64,000 nucleotides of DNA from Ostreococcus lucimarinus CCE9901 (GCF_000092065.1 NC_009357.1:1-64000), one strand, 5' to 3'; positions 8,903 to 19,450 are shown, counted from the stretch's first letter. Notes: a model not told the origin generated them from the sequence alone. Made by a program: numbers and translations.

Positions 8903-9362
8903 CGTTGACGTCGCGAAGCGTCGAGGCGAACGAAAGCGTGGACGTCGACCGAGCGTTCGGTGGACGAGTCGGCGACGCGCGACGACGAGGTCGTCGCGAA
9001 GCGCACTGCGGCGCGCGCGACGCGACGCGCGCGCGGGGCGAGGATCGGGTGTTTTCGATGGCGCGTGATTTTGAAAAAAAACAATCCAGCGATGGGCGTT
9101 ACGCGTGTTCGTATACGCAGTTTGGATGCGCGTTCGGTTCAAGCCGCGTCGGTTCGGCGCGAACAAAGCCAAAAAAGCGCCGCGGCGCGCGCGCGGGCGA
9201 TGATGGGTTGGCGATGGGCGATGGGCGATGGGCGATGCGAGCGATCGGTGAACGCGTCACCGCACACCCGCGCGCGTCGATCCATCGTCCGCGAGCGATC
9301 TGATTCGTGAACGCTCTCGCGCACCCCACGACACGGCCACACTCGCGATAACGTCTCAAACG
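8903..9362. other. Divergent promoter region, BASS / malate dehydrogenase
   Basis: 460 bases between two start codons pointing away from each other, one of the longest such gaps here. It contains four tandem copies of a 7-bp unit GCGATGG (9211-9238, last base varied). Frames crossing it on both strands are Arg-rich shadows. No recognised regulatory motif beyond the repeat. Confidence 0.5.
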
Positions 9363-10439
9363 ATGCGCGCGACGCAACTCTCCAGCCGCACGGCGATTCG
9401 AGGCGGCGATCTTGCGGCGAAGAAGACTCGCCGAGGTGCGGGCGCTGGACGCGCGACGTACGCGCGACGATCGAGCGCGATGACGGTGACGAAGAGTCAA
9501 TACTCCGTCGCCGTTCTCGGCGCCGCGGGTGGGATCGGTCAATCGCTGTCACTCTTGTTGAAGATGAATCCGCTGATTAGCGACTTGCGACTGTACGACT
9601 TGGCCAATACGCCGGGCGTGGCGGCGGATTTGTCGCACACGAACACGACGTGCCAAGTCCGTGGATTCATGGGAGCGGATCAGTTGAAGGATGCGCTCAA
9701 GGGTGCCGATTTGGTGGTTATTCCCGCGGGCGTTCCGCGTAAGCCGGGCATGACGCGAGACGATTTGTTCGCGATTAACGCCGGCATCGTTCGCGACTTG
9801 TGCGTCGCGTGCACCGAAGCGTGCCCGAACGCGTTGATCAACATCATCTCCAACCCGGTGAACTCCACGGTCCCGATCGCGAGCGAGGTGTTCAAGAAGG
9901 CTGGATGCTACGATCCGAAGAAGATTTTCGGCGTCACGACGCTCGACATCGTTCGCTCGAACACGTTCGTCGCAGAAGCCAAGGGGTTGGACATTAACGA
10001 CGTCGACGTTCCCGTCATCGGTGGCCACGCTGGCATTACGATTTTGCCGCTTTTGAGCCAAACGTACCCGAAGTGCGACTTCACCGCCGAAGAGGCTGAT
10101 AAGCTCACCGTGCGCATTCAAAACGCCGGCACCGAAGTCGTCGAAGCCAAGGCTGGCGCCGGCTCCGCGACGCTCTCCATGGCTTATGCCGCTGCGCGCA
10201 TGGCTGAAGCTTGCTTGCGCGGTTTGAGTGGTGAACCGGACGTGTACGAATGTTCTTACGTCGCTTCCAACATCACGGAACTTCCGTACTTCGCGACTAA
10301 GGTCCGTCTCGGCCCGTCTGGCGCTGACGAAGTCATGCCCATCGGCGACATTACCGAGTACGAAGCCGATTGGTTGGCCAAGCTCAAGGTTGAGCTCACG
10401 GGTAGCATCCAAAAGGGTGTCGACTTCGCCAACCAATAA
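9363..10439 (+). CDS. MDH: Malate dehydrogenase, NAD type, probably plastid
   Basis: 358 residues. An Arg/Ala/Ser-rich presequence of about 45 residues is followed by the Rossmann motif [12 protein letters not shown], with an Asp ending strand beta-2 (LRLYD), which favours NAD over NADP. The substrate and catalytic parts include the [10 protein letters not shown] mobile loop, [10 protein letters not shown] and the catalytic His in [14 protein letters not shown]. It interconverts malate and oxaloacetate; in plastids this exports or balances reducing power. The extended cysteine-bearing ends of light-regulated NADP-MDH are absent. The presequence could also be mitochondrial. Codon use in the body is more biased than in neighbours, consistent with high expression. 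Confidence 0.95.
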   Translation: MRATQLSSRTAIRGGDLAAKKTRRGAGAGRATYARRSSAMTVTKSQYSVAVLGAAGGIGQSLSLLLKMNPLISDLRLYDLANTPGVAADLSHTNTTCQVRGFMGADQLKDALKGADLVVIPAGVPRKPGMTRDDLFAINAGIVRDLCVACTEACPNALINIISNPVNSTVPIASEVFKKAGCYDPKKIFGVTTLDIVRSNTFVAEAKGLDINDVDVPVIGGHAGITILPLLSQTYPKCDFTAEEADKLTVRIQNAGTEVVEAKAGAGSATLSMAYAAARMAEACLRGLSGEPDVYECSYVASNITELPYFATKVRLGPSGADEVMPIGDITEYEADWLAKLKVELTGSIQKGVDFANQ

Positions 10440-10563
10440 GTTATTTTCCGGGCCTTTTTTTCCCAGCACGCGCCCGCTCTACCGCCTTCGCTCTCCCATC
10501 GCGTAGTACTCACGTTGAAACAAGTACATGCCAATTTACCTTAAGCTTTTGCGCGTTTCTAAA

Positions 10564-13500
10564 TTACAAAGGCGTTTCGAAGTGTGAACTATCATTGTTA
10601 TCGACGTCATCTGCGCCTAATGATGACGCGACACGATAAGCATTTTCGTCTTCTTCGCGCACGATCGCCGCGGCATAGTCGAGAATTCTAGAGCACGCCG
10701 AGGAGCCGACCACGCACACGGCGAGGAGCCAACATCCGTCGCCCAACGACGAGTCCACGTCGAAGCAAAGGTCATGGGCGTGTGACAGTGGACCAGAGAC
10801 GAACTGTTGCAACGTGCGATTCAAGGCATCGCAGTTCCCGCCGAGCATGAAGGCGAGAAACTGTCTTATTTGTGAAATCGCCGCCACGAATGAAAAGAGC
10901 ATCACGTCCAAGGCGCTCCACGCGTCGACAACTTCTTTGCAAACCAGGAATGCGTGACGTTGTTTCGACGTAAGTGGTAAAGTCCATAAAATGACCATTG
11001 TTGTTATACGCACCAATGGCATGGTAAATGCGAAGATCAACATCGTCCACTCGATCAGTCTCGAAAGCGATGCGTGCAAGTCGGGCGATGCGTTTCGCAC
11101 CTCCGCGGCGACCGATCGTAACGACATGGTGTGTGTCGACGAATCTGGACCGAGCGCGGCACCGGCAACGCCAAGCATTGTGAACCTGATGGCGATTGCT
11201 TTGAATCCAATCACCAATGCCACCATCGTTCCTATCAAAAGCACCGTGGTCGCCACGCCGAGGATCCATTTTTTTGTCTCGCTGTAGCGCATGCGCATCC
11301 ACATGATTTCCGCACTCTCTTCATTATCTTCGTCTTCGTCCGGCGCCCCGGCTTCGCCAAATATGTAGCGGTGCTCGTGGAGATGATGATAACCCGTTGT
11401 GATATGTCCAAGAATCATGGAAAGAACTGTGGCGAGGAGAAAGACGAAGAAACCTCTCTGTGGATGCACCGAAACCGTCAACGCGCCGTAGCCGCTGACG
11501 TCCTCGGGCGTTCTCACTTCAAAGTGGAACAAAACCATAAAGAGCATCAGCACGAACGAGTCGAGCAGCGACCATTTACCAAACGCGTCCAGGTTCTTTA
11601 AGAATTGTCCTCGTGCACGCAGATCAAGCCCTGGTGTCGACCAAGAAATCCACATTGCAACGAGTTTGGCGTACGGCCACACACCGGAGAACAAGAGAAT
11701 GAGCAGCGCAAGCGTGTACACTCCCGCGCGCCACATGTTCAACACGGTGTCTCCGAGAGAGAATGTGAAAACCTCCGGTAGGTAGATGTCTGCACCAGAA
11801 TCTAAGGAGCCCAAATCATGTTTAATGGCTCGAACAGTCACCGTAGCGCCCACACTCGTGTTCGACGCCAAGAACAACAGGCACGTCATCGCATACAGAA
11901 TCGGCATACCAAACTTTGCACTCTTCGGCACTACTATGGAATCGCATAAAGCCGCCTGTCGGTGCATGAGAGATTTCTCATCTACGTCTATGTTACCTTC
12001 CTCGTCTATTTCCGCTTCACCGAGAAGACTTTCGGTGATCATGCTAGTGTCATCCGCCGCGGCTTCAACGCGACGTCCCGAGTGGAACGACGCTCTAGAA
12101 TAGTTTCGTCGCGCCGAAGTTTGTTGAGGCGTCGAGTAAGCGATGCCGCCATCCTCATCATCGCTTTCGTCACCCTCTACTTCCCACTCGTCATCAGCAT
12201 GCGCCGACATTGCCGCCAATTGCTTCATTACGGCTCGAAAACACCAACGACCGAATCGTCCAAGCGCGACGACGAGAGCGAAATGACCGAATAATACAGT
12301 CACGAACATTCCAGCACAGATCGCCGAAGTGTAGAGTAGCGCAATCGAAAACGCTCGCTTGAAGCGAGCTACACGTAGGGACACTCGCGTCATGCGTGGA
12401 CAAGTCGCCGATCGAACGCGGTCGATCCTACGACGTAATTCCTCGTCGAGCGCGTTTCGTGCGGTTGAGCCCAACTGGTGGGACACGGCGAGACGAACCG
12501 CCTCATCGAGCTGTTCCGTGATAAGCAGTGACGTTTGCGTAATCAACGCATCCAGACTTGCTTCAAGCGAGTCATCGCTTTCATCCACGGGGCGATCGCG
12601 GCGCCAAGGATTAACGATGATGGAGCCCGCACGCCCTGTCCAGTCGAGCGAGAGCACGCGCGCGTCCCGAATGGTTTGCGAAACGCACGCCAAATTCGCC
12701 TGCCTCGTCCCTTTCAACTCCTTCAACTCATTTCCATCCACTGCAAGTCCGACTTCGACGACAAACTCTGGATCTCGAAGTTCAAAGCTCACGATCAAAG
12801 GCTCGATCCATGGATCGAGTTGAATATTCGTCGGTAAAATATCCAACACGCCGGAAACGTTGAACAATATGCGATTCCAGCCAATCGTAAAACTAAGCCG
12901 CGTGTCGATACTGCTCGCGTTCGGAACCGTCGGCGATGTCACCACAGACGGACCTCGAAGCGTCTTTGCTGTTTCTAAACCTAAAACTTTGATGTCATAT
13001 ACGATGAACGCCGCGCCTTCAATCGTCGTCGCGACTTCTCGCAAAATATCCTTTGTGAGTGATACGCTCACCTTGGGCAAGTGCGTCTCCGAATCAAATA
13101 ACCAAACCTGAGGTACTTGAACGACGCGTGCGTTGTACTCGTTGTTTTCCTCATTCTGCGCTTCGATCCAACGCGCAAATGCGCTCACAGATCTCACACC
13201 TTGCGCGCCGATATACGACTCGGTCATGTACTCAACCCATCGCACGAGTGGGCTCGCACTCAAGTTCACAATACCATCCGTCGCGTTATAAGTCGGAAAT
13301 GGCGTTGATGCCGCAGGCTTGAGCAGAGACGCAATAGCTCGTTCGTCTCGCGCGAGTTGACCATCCTCCCAGCGCTGCCCTTTCGCCGTTCCGCTAAATT
13401 TCTCTAAACCGTTAGTCGCCGACGCGCACGTGAGAGCGCTGAGCGTCCTTCCTAATTCCGTTCTAATCGCAAGCGAAGCTGTTTTCAATACCGTCGCGAA

Positions 13501-14103
13501 CCGACCTCCTGTAAACAAAAGATCGGTCACCAGTAACTGCGCTTGACAATCGCTCAACTTAACCTCGCGCGGTAGCGGCGGCGCTCGTTCTTTGTCCACG
13601 TCCAGCGCAAACGAGAATCGCGCGCTCGACTGCGACACCGTCGCGGCCGCGTCGCCGACCGCGTGATTTCCCAGTCTATCTGTCACCTTCCACTGCAGCG
13701 CACAATTGAATTTCACATCCGACAATGTTGCGCGCAGTTCTCCTTCACCGTCGCCACCGCCCACGTCGACGGTTGCGGTTGCTGTCGTCTCGCTTGCTAG
13801 AGCGCCCACGGTCAAATTGACGCACGTCATTGCGTCCAATTCCACGTCGATCCCGGCGTAGGGCACGCGAAACGTTTGCTTGGGGAGATCAAACTTGAAC
13901 TTCGCGAGCCACGCGGACAGAGATGAGATCCCTTCGCCATCGCGCGCGTCAGAGGTTTCGCACGACGACGGCACCGCGACGAATCCGAGCGCGGCGACGA
14001 GCGCGAGAACGGCGACGAGACGGTGCGCGCGCACGAAGGACGACGCCGGCGCTCGACGCCTTCTAACCCGCGTCCGCCGCGCGTCGTCGCTTCGACGGCC
14101 CAT
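10564..14103 (-). CDS. Large PqiA-like membrane protein
   Basis: 1179 residues. After a basic N-terminus there is a signal-anchor-like segment (VAVLALVAALGFVAV, near 30-50). A lumenal or extracellular part of about 520 residues with several N-glycosylation sites follows. Then come a membrane segment near 570-600, an acidic loop, and a multi-pass region (about 750-1150) resembling the paraquat-inducible protein A domain, including the stretch MWRAGVYTLALLILLFSGVW and KWSLLDSFVLMLFM. Bacterial PqiA works with MCE proteins in envelope lipid transport. The long ectodomain may be a lipid-binding fold, but that is inference. Similar long proteins occur in other protists. The zinc CxxC pairs of bacterial PqiA are not seen. 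Confidence 0.8.
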   Translation of the reverse strand: MGRRSDDARRTRVRRRRAPASSFVRAHRLVAVLALVAALGFVAVPSSCETSDARDGEGISSLSAWLAKFKFDLPKQTFRVPYAGIDVELDAMTCVNLTVGALASETTATATVDVGGGDGEGELRATLSDVKFNCALQWKVTDRLGNHAVGDAAATVSQSSARFSFALDVDKERAPPLPREVKLSDCQAQLLVTDLLFTGGRFATVLKTASLAIRTELGRTLSALTCASATNGLEKFSGTAKGQRWEDGQLARDERAIASLLKPAASTPFPTYNATDGIVNLSASPLVRWVEYMTESYIGAQGVRSVSAFARWIEAQNEENNEYNARVVQVPQVWLFDSETHLPKVSVSLTKDILREVATTIEGAAFIVYDIKVLGLETAKTLRGPSVVTSPTVPNASSIDTRLSFTIGWNRILFNVSGVLDILPTNIQLDPWIEPLIVSFELRDPEFVVEVGLAVDGNELKELKGTRQANLACVSQTIRDARVLSLDWTGRAGSIIVNPWRRDRPVDESDDSLEASLDALITQTSLLITEQLDEAVRLAVSHQLGSTARNALDEELRRRIDRVRSATCPRMTRVSLRVARFKRAFSIALLYTSAICAGMFVTVLFGHFALVVALGRFGRWCFRAVMKQLAAMSAHADDEWEVEGDESDDEDGGIAYSTPQQTSARRNYSRASFHSGRRVEAAADDTSMITESLLGEAEIDEEGNIDVDEKSLMHRQAALCDSIVVPKSAKFGMPILYAMTCLLFLASNTSVGATVTVRAIKHDLGSLDSGADIYLPEVFTFSLGDTVLNMWRAGVYTLALLILLFSGVWPYAKLVAMWISWSTPGLDLRARGQFLKNLDAFGKWSLLDSFVLMLFMVLFHFEVRTPEDVSGYGALTVSVHPQRGFFVFLLATVLSMILGHITTGYHHLHEHRYIFGEAGAPDEDEDNEESAEIMWMRMRYSETKKWILGVATTVLLIGTMVALVIGFKAIAIRFTMLGVAGAALGPDSSTHTMSLRSVAAEVRNASPDLHASLSRLIEWTMLIFAFTMPLVRITTMVILWTLPLTSKQRHAFLVCKEVVDAWSALDVMLFSFVAAISQIRQFLAFMLGGNCDALNRTLQQFVSGPLSHAHDLCFDVDSSLGDGCWLLAVCVVGSSACSRILDYAAAIVREEDENAYRVASSLGADDVDNNDSSHFETPL

Positions 14104-14173
14104 CGTCGCCGCGCAACCCCGTGTGACGATTTAACGACTAAGCGTGCGCGCCGACCATTAACAGAAACTGTAT

Positions 14174-14992
14174 TCAAATTTCATCCTCGCTAAAGTCAAC
14201 GTCATCCAAAGGCGGGAAGTCTCCGCACGACACGTTCTTCGGGCGCTGCAGCGATCCGTACCCATCGTTGCATTCGAAGAGCTTCACCCCTTTCACGGTG
14301 CCGTTGTTCATCCCCACCGGTTCGTCGAACTGCACGCCAATCCAAAATCCCGGCGGCAGCGCCTCGCATCGACCGACGAATTTCACCACCCCTCGCTTGG
14401 CGCCCGGATTCACCTCACACCTCGACCCGACCTCAATCTTCGCCGCGTCTTCTGTCCCGGTGTCGTCGTTCACCTGTTCCGGTGGCACGTACGTCTGTCC
14501 GCGTTGCTCCGCCATGTGTTTTTCAATCGTCCACGACGGATCTCTCGCCACTTGTTCGCGTTTCCATTTTCGATACGTCGACTCGCGCTTTTCGTAATCC
14601 TCGTCCGACATCTCATACTTTTTAACTTTGCTCACGTCCTCGAGCCAACCGTTCGCGGACAACGACTGTGGATCGTTGTCGACGACGTGCAACTCCATCC
14701 CGTCGCTCGCGCCGTAATAGCCCAACTTTCTCGTCTCATCGCCCATCACCGCCACCACCGACCCATCGACGTCGCGCAGCACGAGCGTCATCGCCGACGC
14801 GTTACTCCCGCAGTGCGTCATCAGTTTTCGCTTCACCTCATCGATCGTCTGGTGCGCGTCGAAGCGTATCTCGAGAAAACTCGTCTTGAGATTGCTGTGC
14901 GACACGCGCAAGCGAATCGTCGTCGCCGCCGGTCGCTGTGCGTGCGTTTCCGCGGTGACGTACGCGCGAAGCGCGGCGAGATCGGCGCTCAT
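14174..14992 (-). CDS. TBCB: Tubulin-folding cofactor B
   Basis: 272 residues, close to the usual length of about 240-250. An N-terminal ubiquitin-like domain (about 20-105: TIRLRVSHSNLKTSFLEIRF, then HVVDNDP) is followed by a coiled linker (MSDEDYEKRESTYRKWKRE) and a C-terminal CAP-Gly domain (about 185-255) with GSRCEV, GFWIGVQFDEP, the NNGTVKG stretch and NDGYGSLQRP. It ends in the acidic tail DEI that mimics the tubulin C-terminus. TBCB works with TBCE in alpha-tubulin folding after CCT. It lies 14 bp above the hypothetical 3' limit of the PqiA-like promoter region, in tandem with that gene. Confidence 0.96.
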   Translation of the reverse strand: MSADLAALRAYVTAETHAQRPAATTIRLRVSHSNLKTSFLEIRFDAHQTIDEVKRKLMTHCGSNASAMTLVLRDVDGSVVAVMGDETRKLGYYGASDGMELHVVDNDPQSLSANGWLEDVSKVKKYEMSDEDYEKRESTYRKWKREQVARDPSWTIEKHMAEQRGQTYVPPEQVNDDTGTEDAAKIEVGSRCEVNPGAKRGVVKFVGRCEALPPGFWIGVQFDEPVGMNNGTVKGVKLFECNDGYGSLQRPKNVSCGDFPPLDDVDFSEDEI

Positions 14993-15129
14993 CGCGCGCG
15001 AGGCGCGCGTCGTCGCCTCGCGCGCGACGCGGAGTGACGCGACGACGCGACGTCGAAGAAGTCAACGCCGACGACGCCGCGCGTCACTCGCCGACGCGCC
15101 TCGATCGACCGACGCGCGCGCTTCGCGTC

Positions 15130-16380
15130 ATGGTCGCGTCGTGGTTCGCCGCGTGCGTCGTCGCCCTGAGCGCGGCGTCGCGCGTCGCGGGCGCGGCGTG
15201 CGCGGTCGAATCCGACGGCGTCAATTGGTGCCAGGTGTCGTCGTCGTCCACGCCTTCGGGGATAAACATCGCGTACGCCCTCGCGCCGGGCGCGGCGACG
15301 CTGGACGTGCGCGTGCGAGCGACGTTCTCGGGCGCGCACGACCCGGGAAGCGTAGGATGGATCGCGCTCGGGCCGGGGAGCGGGATGTCGAGCGGGGAGG
15401 TGGTCGTCGCGAGCGGCGGCGCGGGTTCGACGACGTATTATCAATTGACGGGACAGTACGCGCCGTCGACGGCGTGTGGGGGGGCGTGTGCGCTGAGCGC
15501 GGCGAGCGTGACGGCGGCGACGGGGTCGAGGACGGTCGTGGTGCGGTATCAAGACGCGAGCGCGAGCGCGGGGGCGACGAAGTCCTTCTTGTACGCGTCG
15601 TCGCCGAGCGCGTGGCCGGCGCAACACACGATGACTCGGCGCGGGGGGCTGATCATCAACTTCTCCACGGGCGATGCGACGTCGATGACGATAAAATCTG
15701 CGATCAAGAGAGACGTCACGCACGGGGTCTTGATGTTGGTCGCCTGGGGCGTGTTGATGCCGACGGCGAGCGCGGCGCCGAGAATGAAATTTTTATTCCC
15801 CGACGGCAAGTGGTTCTTGATGCATCAGATTGGCGTGGTCGTCGGTGCCGTGGTATTCGTCACGGCGGGTGCGATGCTCTTGGCCGAGCACGACGAACGC
15901 GAAGATGCACACAGCGAGTCTAGTACGTTTGACGCGCACAGCCGCATCGGCATCGCCGTCGGTTTTCTTTGGTTGGCGCAGTTTCTTCTCGGCGTGTTTC
16001 GACCGAATAAGAACATCACCGACAGCGCGCGCTTTGGATTCATCCCGTCGAGTTGGCGAAAGGCGTGGTTCCTTGCCCACGCTAGCCTCGGCCCAATCAC
16101 GATCGGTTTGGCCTCCGTCGCGCTCGTCCTCGGCGCCGTACTGATTCGCGATAAATACGTCGGTGAAACCGATTCCGGAGTCAAGTTCCTCGCCGACGGT
16201 GGCGTTTACGGCATCATGGCTGCCGTTTGGTTCGTGTGCGCCTTCGGCGTCTGGCGCGACGGTTTCGCAAAGGCGAAAGGTGGCTTGGAAAATTACGTCG
16301 CGCGCGAACCCACGCCGTCGGAGAGCAATCGCAACGCGCGCGAGATGCGGTTCACCGGCATCACCGTCTCCCGGGGATGA
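15130..16380 (+). CDS. DOMON / cytochrome b561 domain protein
   Basis: 416 residues from the ATG at 15130, chosen because a signal peptide begins there (MVASWFAACVVALSAASRVAGA); the frame upstream is Arg-rich. A DOMON domain (about 30-180) is extracytosolic and often binds heme. After it comes a cytochrome b561 core of five or six helices (about 200-385) with histidines at WFLMHQIG, SRIGIAVGF and WFLAHASLGP regions. Such CYBDOM proteins move electrons across a membrane, typically from cytosolic ascorbate to extracellular acceptors or iron. Which membrane is used is not visible. The tail is short and charged. Confidence 0.9.
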   Translation: MVASWFAACVVALSAASRVAGAACAVESDGVNWCQVSSSSTPSGINIAYALAPGAATLDVRVRATFSGAHDPGSVGWIALGPGSGMSSGEVVVASGGAGSTTYYQLTGQYAPSTACGGACALSAASVTAATGSRTVVVRYQDASASAGATKSFLYASSPSAWPAQHTMTRRGGLIINFSTGDATSMTIKSAIKRDVTHGVLMLVAWGVLMPTASAAPRMKFLFPDGKWFLMHQIGVVVGAVVFVTAGAMLLAEHDEREDAHSESSTFDAHSRIGIAVGFLWLAQFLLGVFRPNKNITDSARFGFIPSSWRKAWFLAHASLGPITIGLASVALVLGAVLIRDKYVGETDSGVKFLADGGVYGIMAAVWFVCAFGVWRDGFAKAKGGLENYVAREPTPSESNRNAREMRFTGITVSRG

Positions 16381-16561
16381 CGGGAATATGGCGCGGATCG
16401 ACGTCGTCTGACCTCGCGCATCGCGCGCGTCGTTATCATGATTTTTGTAACGCATACGCATCGGTATTCCCGCCGCGCGATGTCACTCTCGCTCGAGCGC
16501 CAAAAGCCCGTCTCCTCCGAAGCGCACGGGCTGGTCGTCACTCGACGACGCGCGCTTCACG

Positions 16562-18625
16562 ATGCCGCCTCGAGCGATCAAAACCACTCGCGGCGCGGTG
16601 ACGGAGGCGAAATCCAAAGGCGGAAAGTCTCCCAAGTCACCCGCGGTGACCCCGCGCACGGCGCGCGCGAACCGAGCGAAGAACCGCGCGGGAAAGCGCG
16701 AGCAGCCGCCGCCGCCGGAAGAGGATGAGGACGAGGATGACGACGACGAGAGCGACGACGAGGACGAGAAGGCGTCCGACGACGACGATGACGATGCGTC
16801 TGAAAGCTCTGAAGACGACGAGGACGAGGAAAGGTCGCAAAGCTCCGACGACGAGAGCTCGGAGGAGGAAGCAGAGGCGAAGAGCGCGAAGGGAAGGAAA
16901 GGCTTTAGCGACGAAAACGCGAAATGGTTGAAACCGAGCGCGAAGAAGCGCGCGGAAGAGAGCGAGGAAGACGACGACGACGACGACGATGAGTCTTCTT
17001 CGTCTTCGGGGGAGGATGAAGACGAATTCGCGGGTTTGGATGGTGTCGGCGACGACGAAGACGAAGACGAAGACGAGGAGTCTTCGGAAGAGGATGGTTC
17101 CGACGGTGAGGAAGGCTCGGAATCGTCGAGCGAATCGTCGAGTGAGGAAGAATTGCTTCCAATCGAGCGTAAGGCTTTGAAAGAAGACGCACGACGGGCC
17201 AAGGCGCAAGAAGACGCGCGCGCGGAGCAGCTCGAGACGAACATTCAAGACGACGACGTATACCAACTCCCGGATTCGGACGAGGAAGATGACGGGATTC
17301 CGGATTTGAGTGCTATTCAGATGCGCATTCAGGAGATTGTGCGCGTTTTGAAGGACTTTAAGAATAGAAGAGAAAGTGGCAAGAGTCGTAACGACTACGT
17401 CGAACGGCTCACGGCGGATTTGGCAACGTATTACGGTTACAATAGCTTTTTGATTCGGTACTTTTTGGACACGTTTAGCGTCGACGAAACCATGGAATTA
17501 CTCGAGGCGAACGAACAGCAACGCCCGGTGACGATTCGCACGAACACTTTGAAGGTTCGTCGTCGCGAACTCGCCGAGAGCTTGATAAACCGCGGAGTCA
17601 ATCTCGACCCGGTCGGGAAGTGGTCCAAGGTTGGCTTACTCGTGTACGACTCGCGTGTGCCCATCGGCGCGACGCCCGAGTACATGGCTGGTCACTACAT
17701 TTTGCAGTCTGCGTCATCCTTTTTACCGTGCATGGCGCTCGCACCTCAGGAAGGTGAGCGCGTGCTCGACATGGCCGCCGCTCCCGGGGGTAAAACGACG
17801 TACCTCGCGGCGTTGATGCGCAATACGGGGATGATTTTTGCAAACGAATATCAAAAGAAGCGTCTGAATTCGCTCGTGGCCAACTTGCAGCGCTTGGGTT
17901 GCACGAACTCCACGGTGTGCAACTACGATGGCCGCGCGCTTCCCAAGGTTATCGGGCACGTCGACCGCGTCTTGCTGGACGCCCCGTGCTCGGGGACCGG
18001 AGTCATCGCCAAGGATAGTTCGGTGAAGACGAGCAAAAGCGCCGAGGACATCGCCAAGTGCGCGCATCTTCAAAAGGAACTTCTCGTCGCCGCTATCGAT
18101 TGCTGCGATGCGAACAGCAAAACCGGCGGTTACGTCGTCTACTCTACTTGCTCGATCGCGGTAGAAGAAAACGAGGCGGTGGTGGATTACATATTACGCA
18201 AGCGAGACGTGAAAATCGTGTCGAGCGGATTGGAATTCGGTCGTAAAGGCTTCACGAGCTATCGCGGTAAGAACTTCCACCCGTCCGTGGAGATGGCGCG
18301 CCGGTTCTACCCTCACGTGCACAACATGGACGGGTTCTTCGTGTGCAAGCTGAAGAAGCTCAGCAACCGAACCGTGCCGACGAGCAACGACGCGTTCGAT
18401 GAAGCTCGCGCGGCGCTCGAGAGCGGGTACTTTGACGTCGGCGAAGACGCGCGCGTAGACGACGCGAACGCCGACGCAGCGACGGAGAAGGATACGGAAA
18501 TCAAGGCAAAGAAGCGAAAACGCGTGCCTGGTTACGTCAAAGCGGCGCTCGCCGAGGTCGAGGCGGAGCAGAAGACGAGCAAGAAGGCGAAGGACAAGGC
18601 GTCAAAGTCATCCAAGAAGAAGTGA
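16562..18625 (+). CDS. NOP2: NOP2/NSUN1-type 25S rRNA cytosine-C5 methyltransferase
   Basis: 687 residues. The first about 220 are a very acidic Asp/Glu/Ser tract between basic patches, typical of nucleolar proteins. The RsmB-type catalytic domain (about 250-600) has the SAM motif LDMAAAPGGKTTYLAALM, motif IV LLDAPCSGTG and motif VI VYSTCSIAVEENE; the Cys of TCS is the nucleophile and that of APCSG releases the enzyme. FHPSVEMARRFYPHVHNMDGFFV is typical of NOP2. The C-terminus is Lys-rich. It methylates large-subunit rRNA and is needed for 60S assembly. The acidic tract makes long antisense poly-Ser frames, which I ignore. Confidence 0.96.
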   Translation: MPPRAIKTTRGAVTEAKSKGGKSPKSPAVTPRTARANRAKNRAGKREQPPPPEEDEDEDDDDESDDEDEKASDDDDDDASESSEDDEDEERSQSSDDESSEEEAEAKSAKGRKGFSDENAKWLKPSAKKRAEESEEDDDDDDDESSSSSGEDEDEFAGLDGVGDDEDEDEDEESSEEDGSDGEEGSESSSESSSEEELLPIERKALKEDARRAKAQEDARAEQLETNIQDDDVYQLPDSDEEDDGIPDLSAIQMRIQEIVRVLKDFKNRRESGKSRNDYVERLTADLATYYGYNSFLIRYFLDTFSVDETMELLEANEQQRPVTIRTNTLKVRRRELAESLINRGVNLDPVGKWSKVGLLVYDSRVPIGATPEYMAGHYILQSASSFLPCMALAPQEGERVLDMAAAPGGKTTYLAALMRNTGMIFANEYQKKRLNSLVANLQRLGCTNSTVCNYDGRALPKVIGHVDRVLLDAPCSGTGVIAKDSSVKTSKSAEDIAKCAHLQKELLVAAIDCCDANSKTGGYVVYSTCSIAVEENEAVVDYILRKRDVKIVSSGLEFGRKGFTSYRGKNFHPSVEMARRFYPHVHNMDGFFVCKLKKLSNRTVPTSNDAFDEARAALESGYFDVGEDARVDDANADAATEKDTEIKAKKRKRVPGYVKAALAEVEAEQKTSKKAKDKASKSSKKK

Positions 18626-18699
18626 TGAAACTCTAGAGCTAAGGTAGATTACAGTATAAGAGCTAAACCAACGAAATTCAAACGAAAGCGCTGCGCGGT

Positions 18700-18749
18700 A
18701 TCAAATGCGACGCCCGCGATCGACTTCTCGATCGCGATTCGCGTCTCAT
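18700..18749 (-). ncRNA. SECIS-like stem-loop in the 3' flank
   Basis: Read on the minus strand, 32-81 bases after the stop of the candidate selenoprotein gene. AUGA (18749-18746) directly abuts a helix of 5 bp plus 9 bp, split by a 4/1 internal loop and closed by the loop GAAG, which holds an AA pair. A UGAU follows the helix after five bases. These are the elements of a eukaryotic SECIS (AUGA, apical AA, 3' GA), but the apical loop is small and the 3' GA is offset, so it is not a textbook match. Confidence 0.4.
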
Positions 18750-18780
18750 CGTCACGAATCCGTGCTCGCGCGTTCGTCCT

Positions 18781-19450
18781 TCATCGTCGCCCCCCGCGAG
18801 CGGGCGGCGGCGCGTCGTCCCACTGATGAAACGATTCCCAACCCGGCCGCGCGTACTCCTCTCCCGAAGCGACGCTGAGCATGCGTTTGCGTCGCACTGG
18901 ACCGTGTTTCGCGCACCCGTACGCCCTTTGACCGTTCGAATCGAACGGCGCGTAACCGCGCTTGCACACCGGAAAATCCAACTCGGTTTGCCGTTCGCCG
19001 CGTTCGCACACCGATCCCCACAGCGCGATGGCTTTGACCACCGCCGCGCTCTGTTCGCCGCGTTCCGTTTTTCCCGTCCCTTTCACGTACCCGTACAATT
19101 CGCTGTTCGCCTTTTGCACCGGAAACCCACACACGAAGCCGAACGGACATCGCGCCGTCGCGCTCGCCCCCACCTTTGCTCAACAACTCGGTAGGATTCC
19201 CGGGTCGTACCCGTGATGTGCGTCCGCTTCCACCCCTCGCGCGACCTCTCGCTCGCGCGCCGCGCGATCGGACGCCCTGTTCAGCGATCTGTGCAGTTCC
19301 ATCGCGCGTTTCGCGTCGTCGTCGTCGTCCTTCTCGTCGCGCCCATCTTTCGCCGCCGCCGCCATCGCGCCCGTCGGTTCGCGCTTCACTTCGACCGCGC
19401 CCGCGCGCGCGCGCGCCGCGAGTTTCATGCGCACCTTGATGGGCGTGTGT

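Noticed and set aside
16483-17266. Long minus-strand poly-Ser and hydrophobic frames
   Set aside because: Antisense to the Asp/Glu/Ser tract of NOP2; composition follows from the repeat codons.
19134-19210. Small intron (GTACG...GCGAG, 48 nt) to remove the TGA
   Set aside because: Keeps frame but lacks the ACTGAC motif seen in every other intron here; kept only as an alternative.
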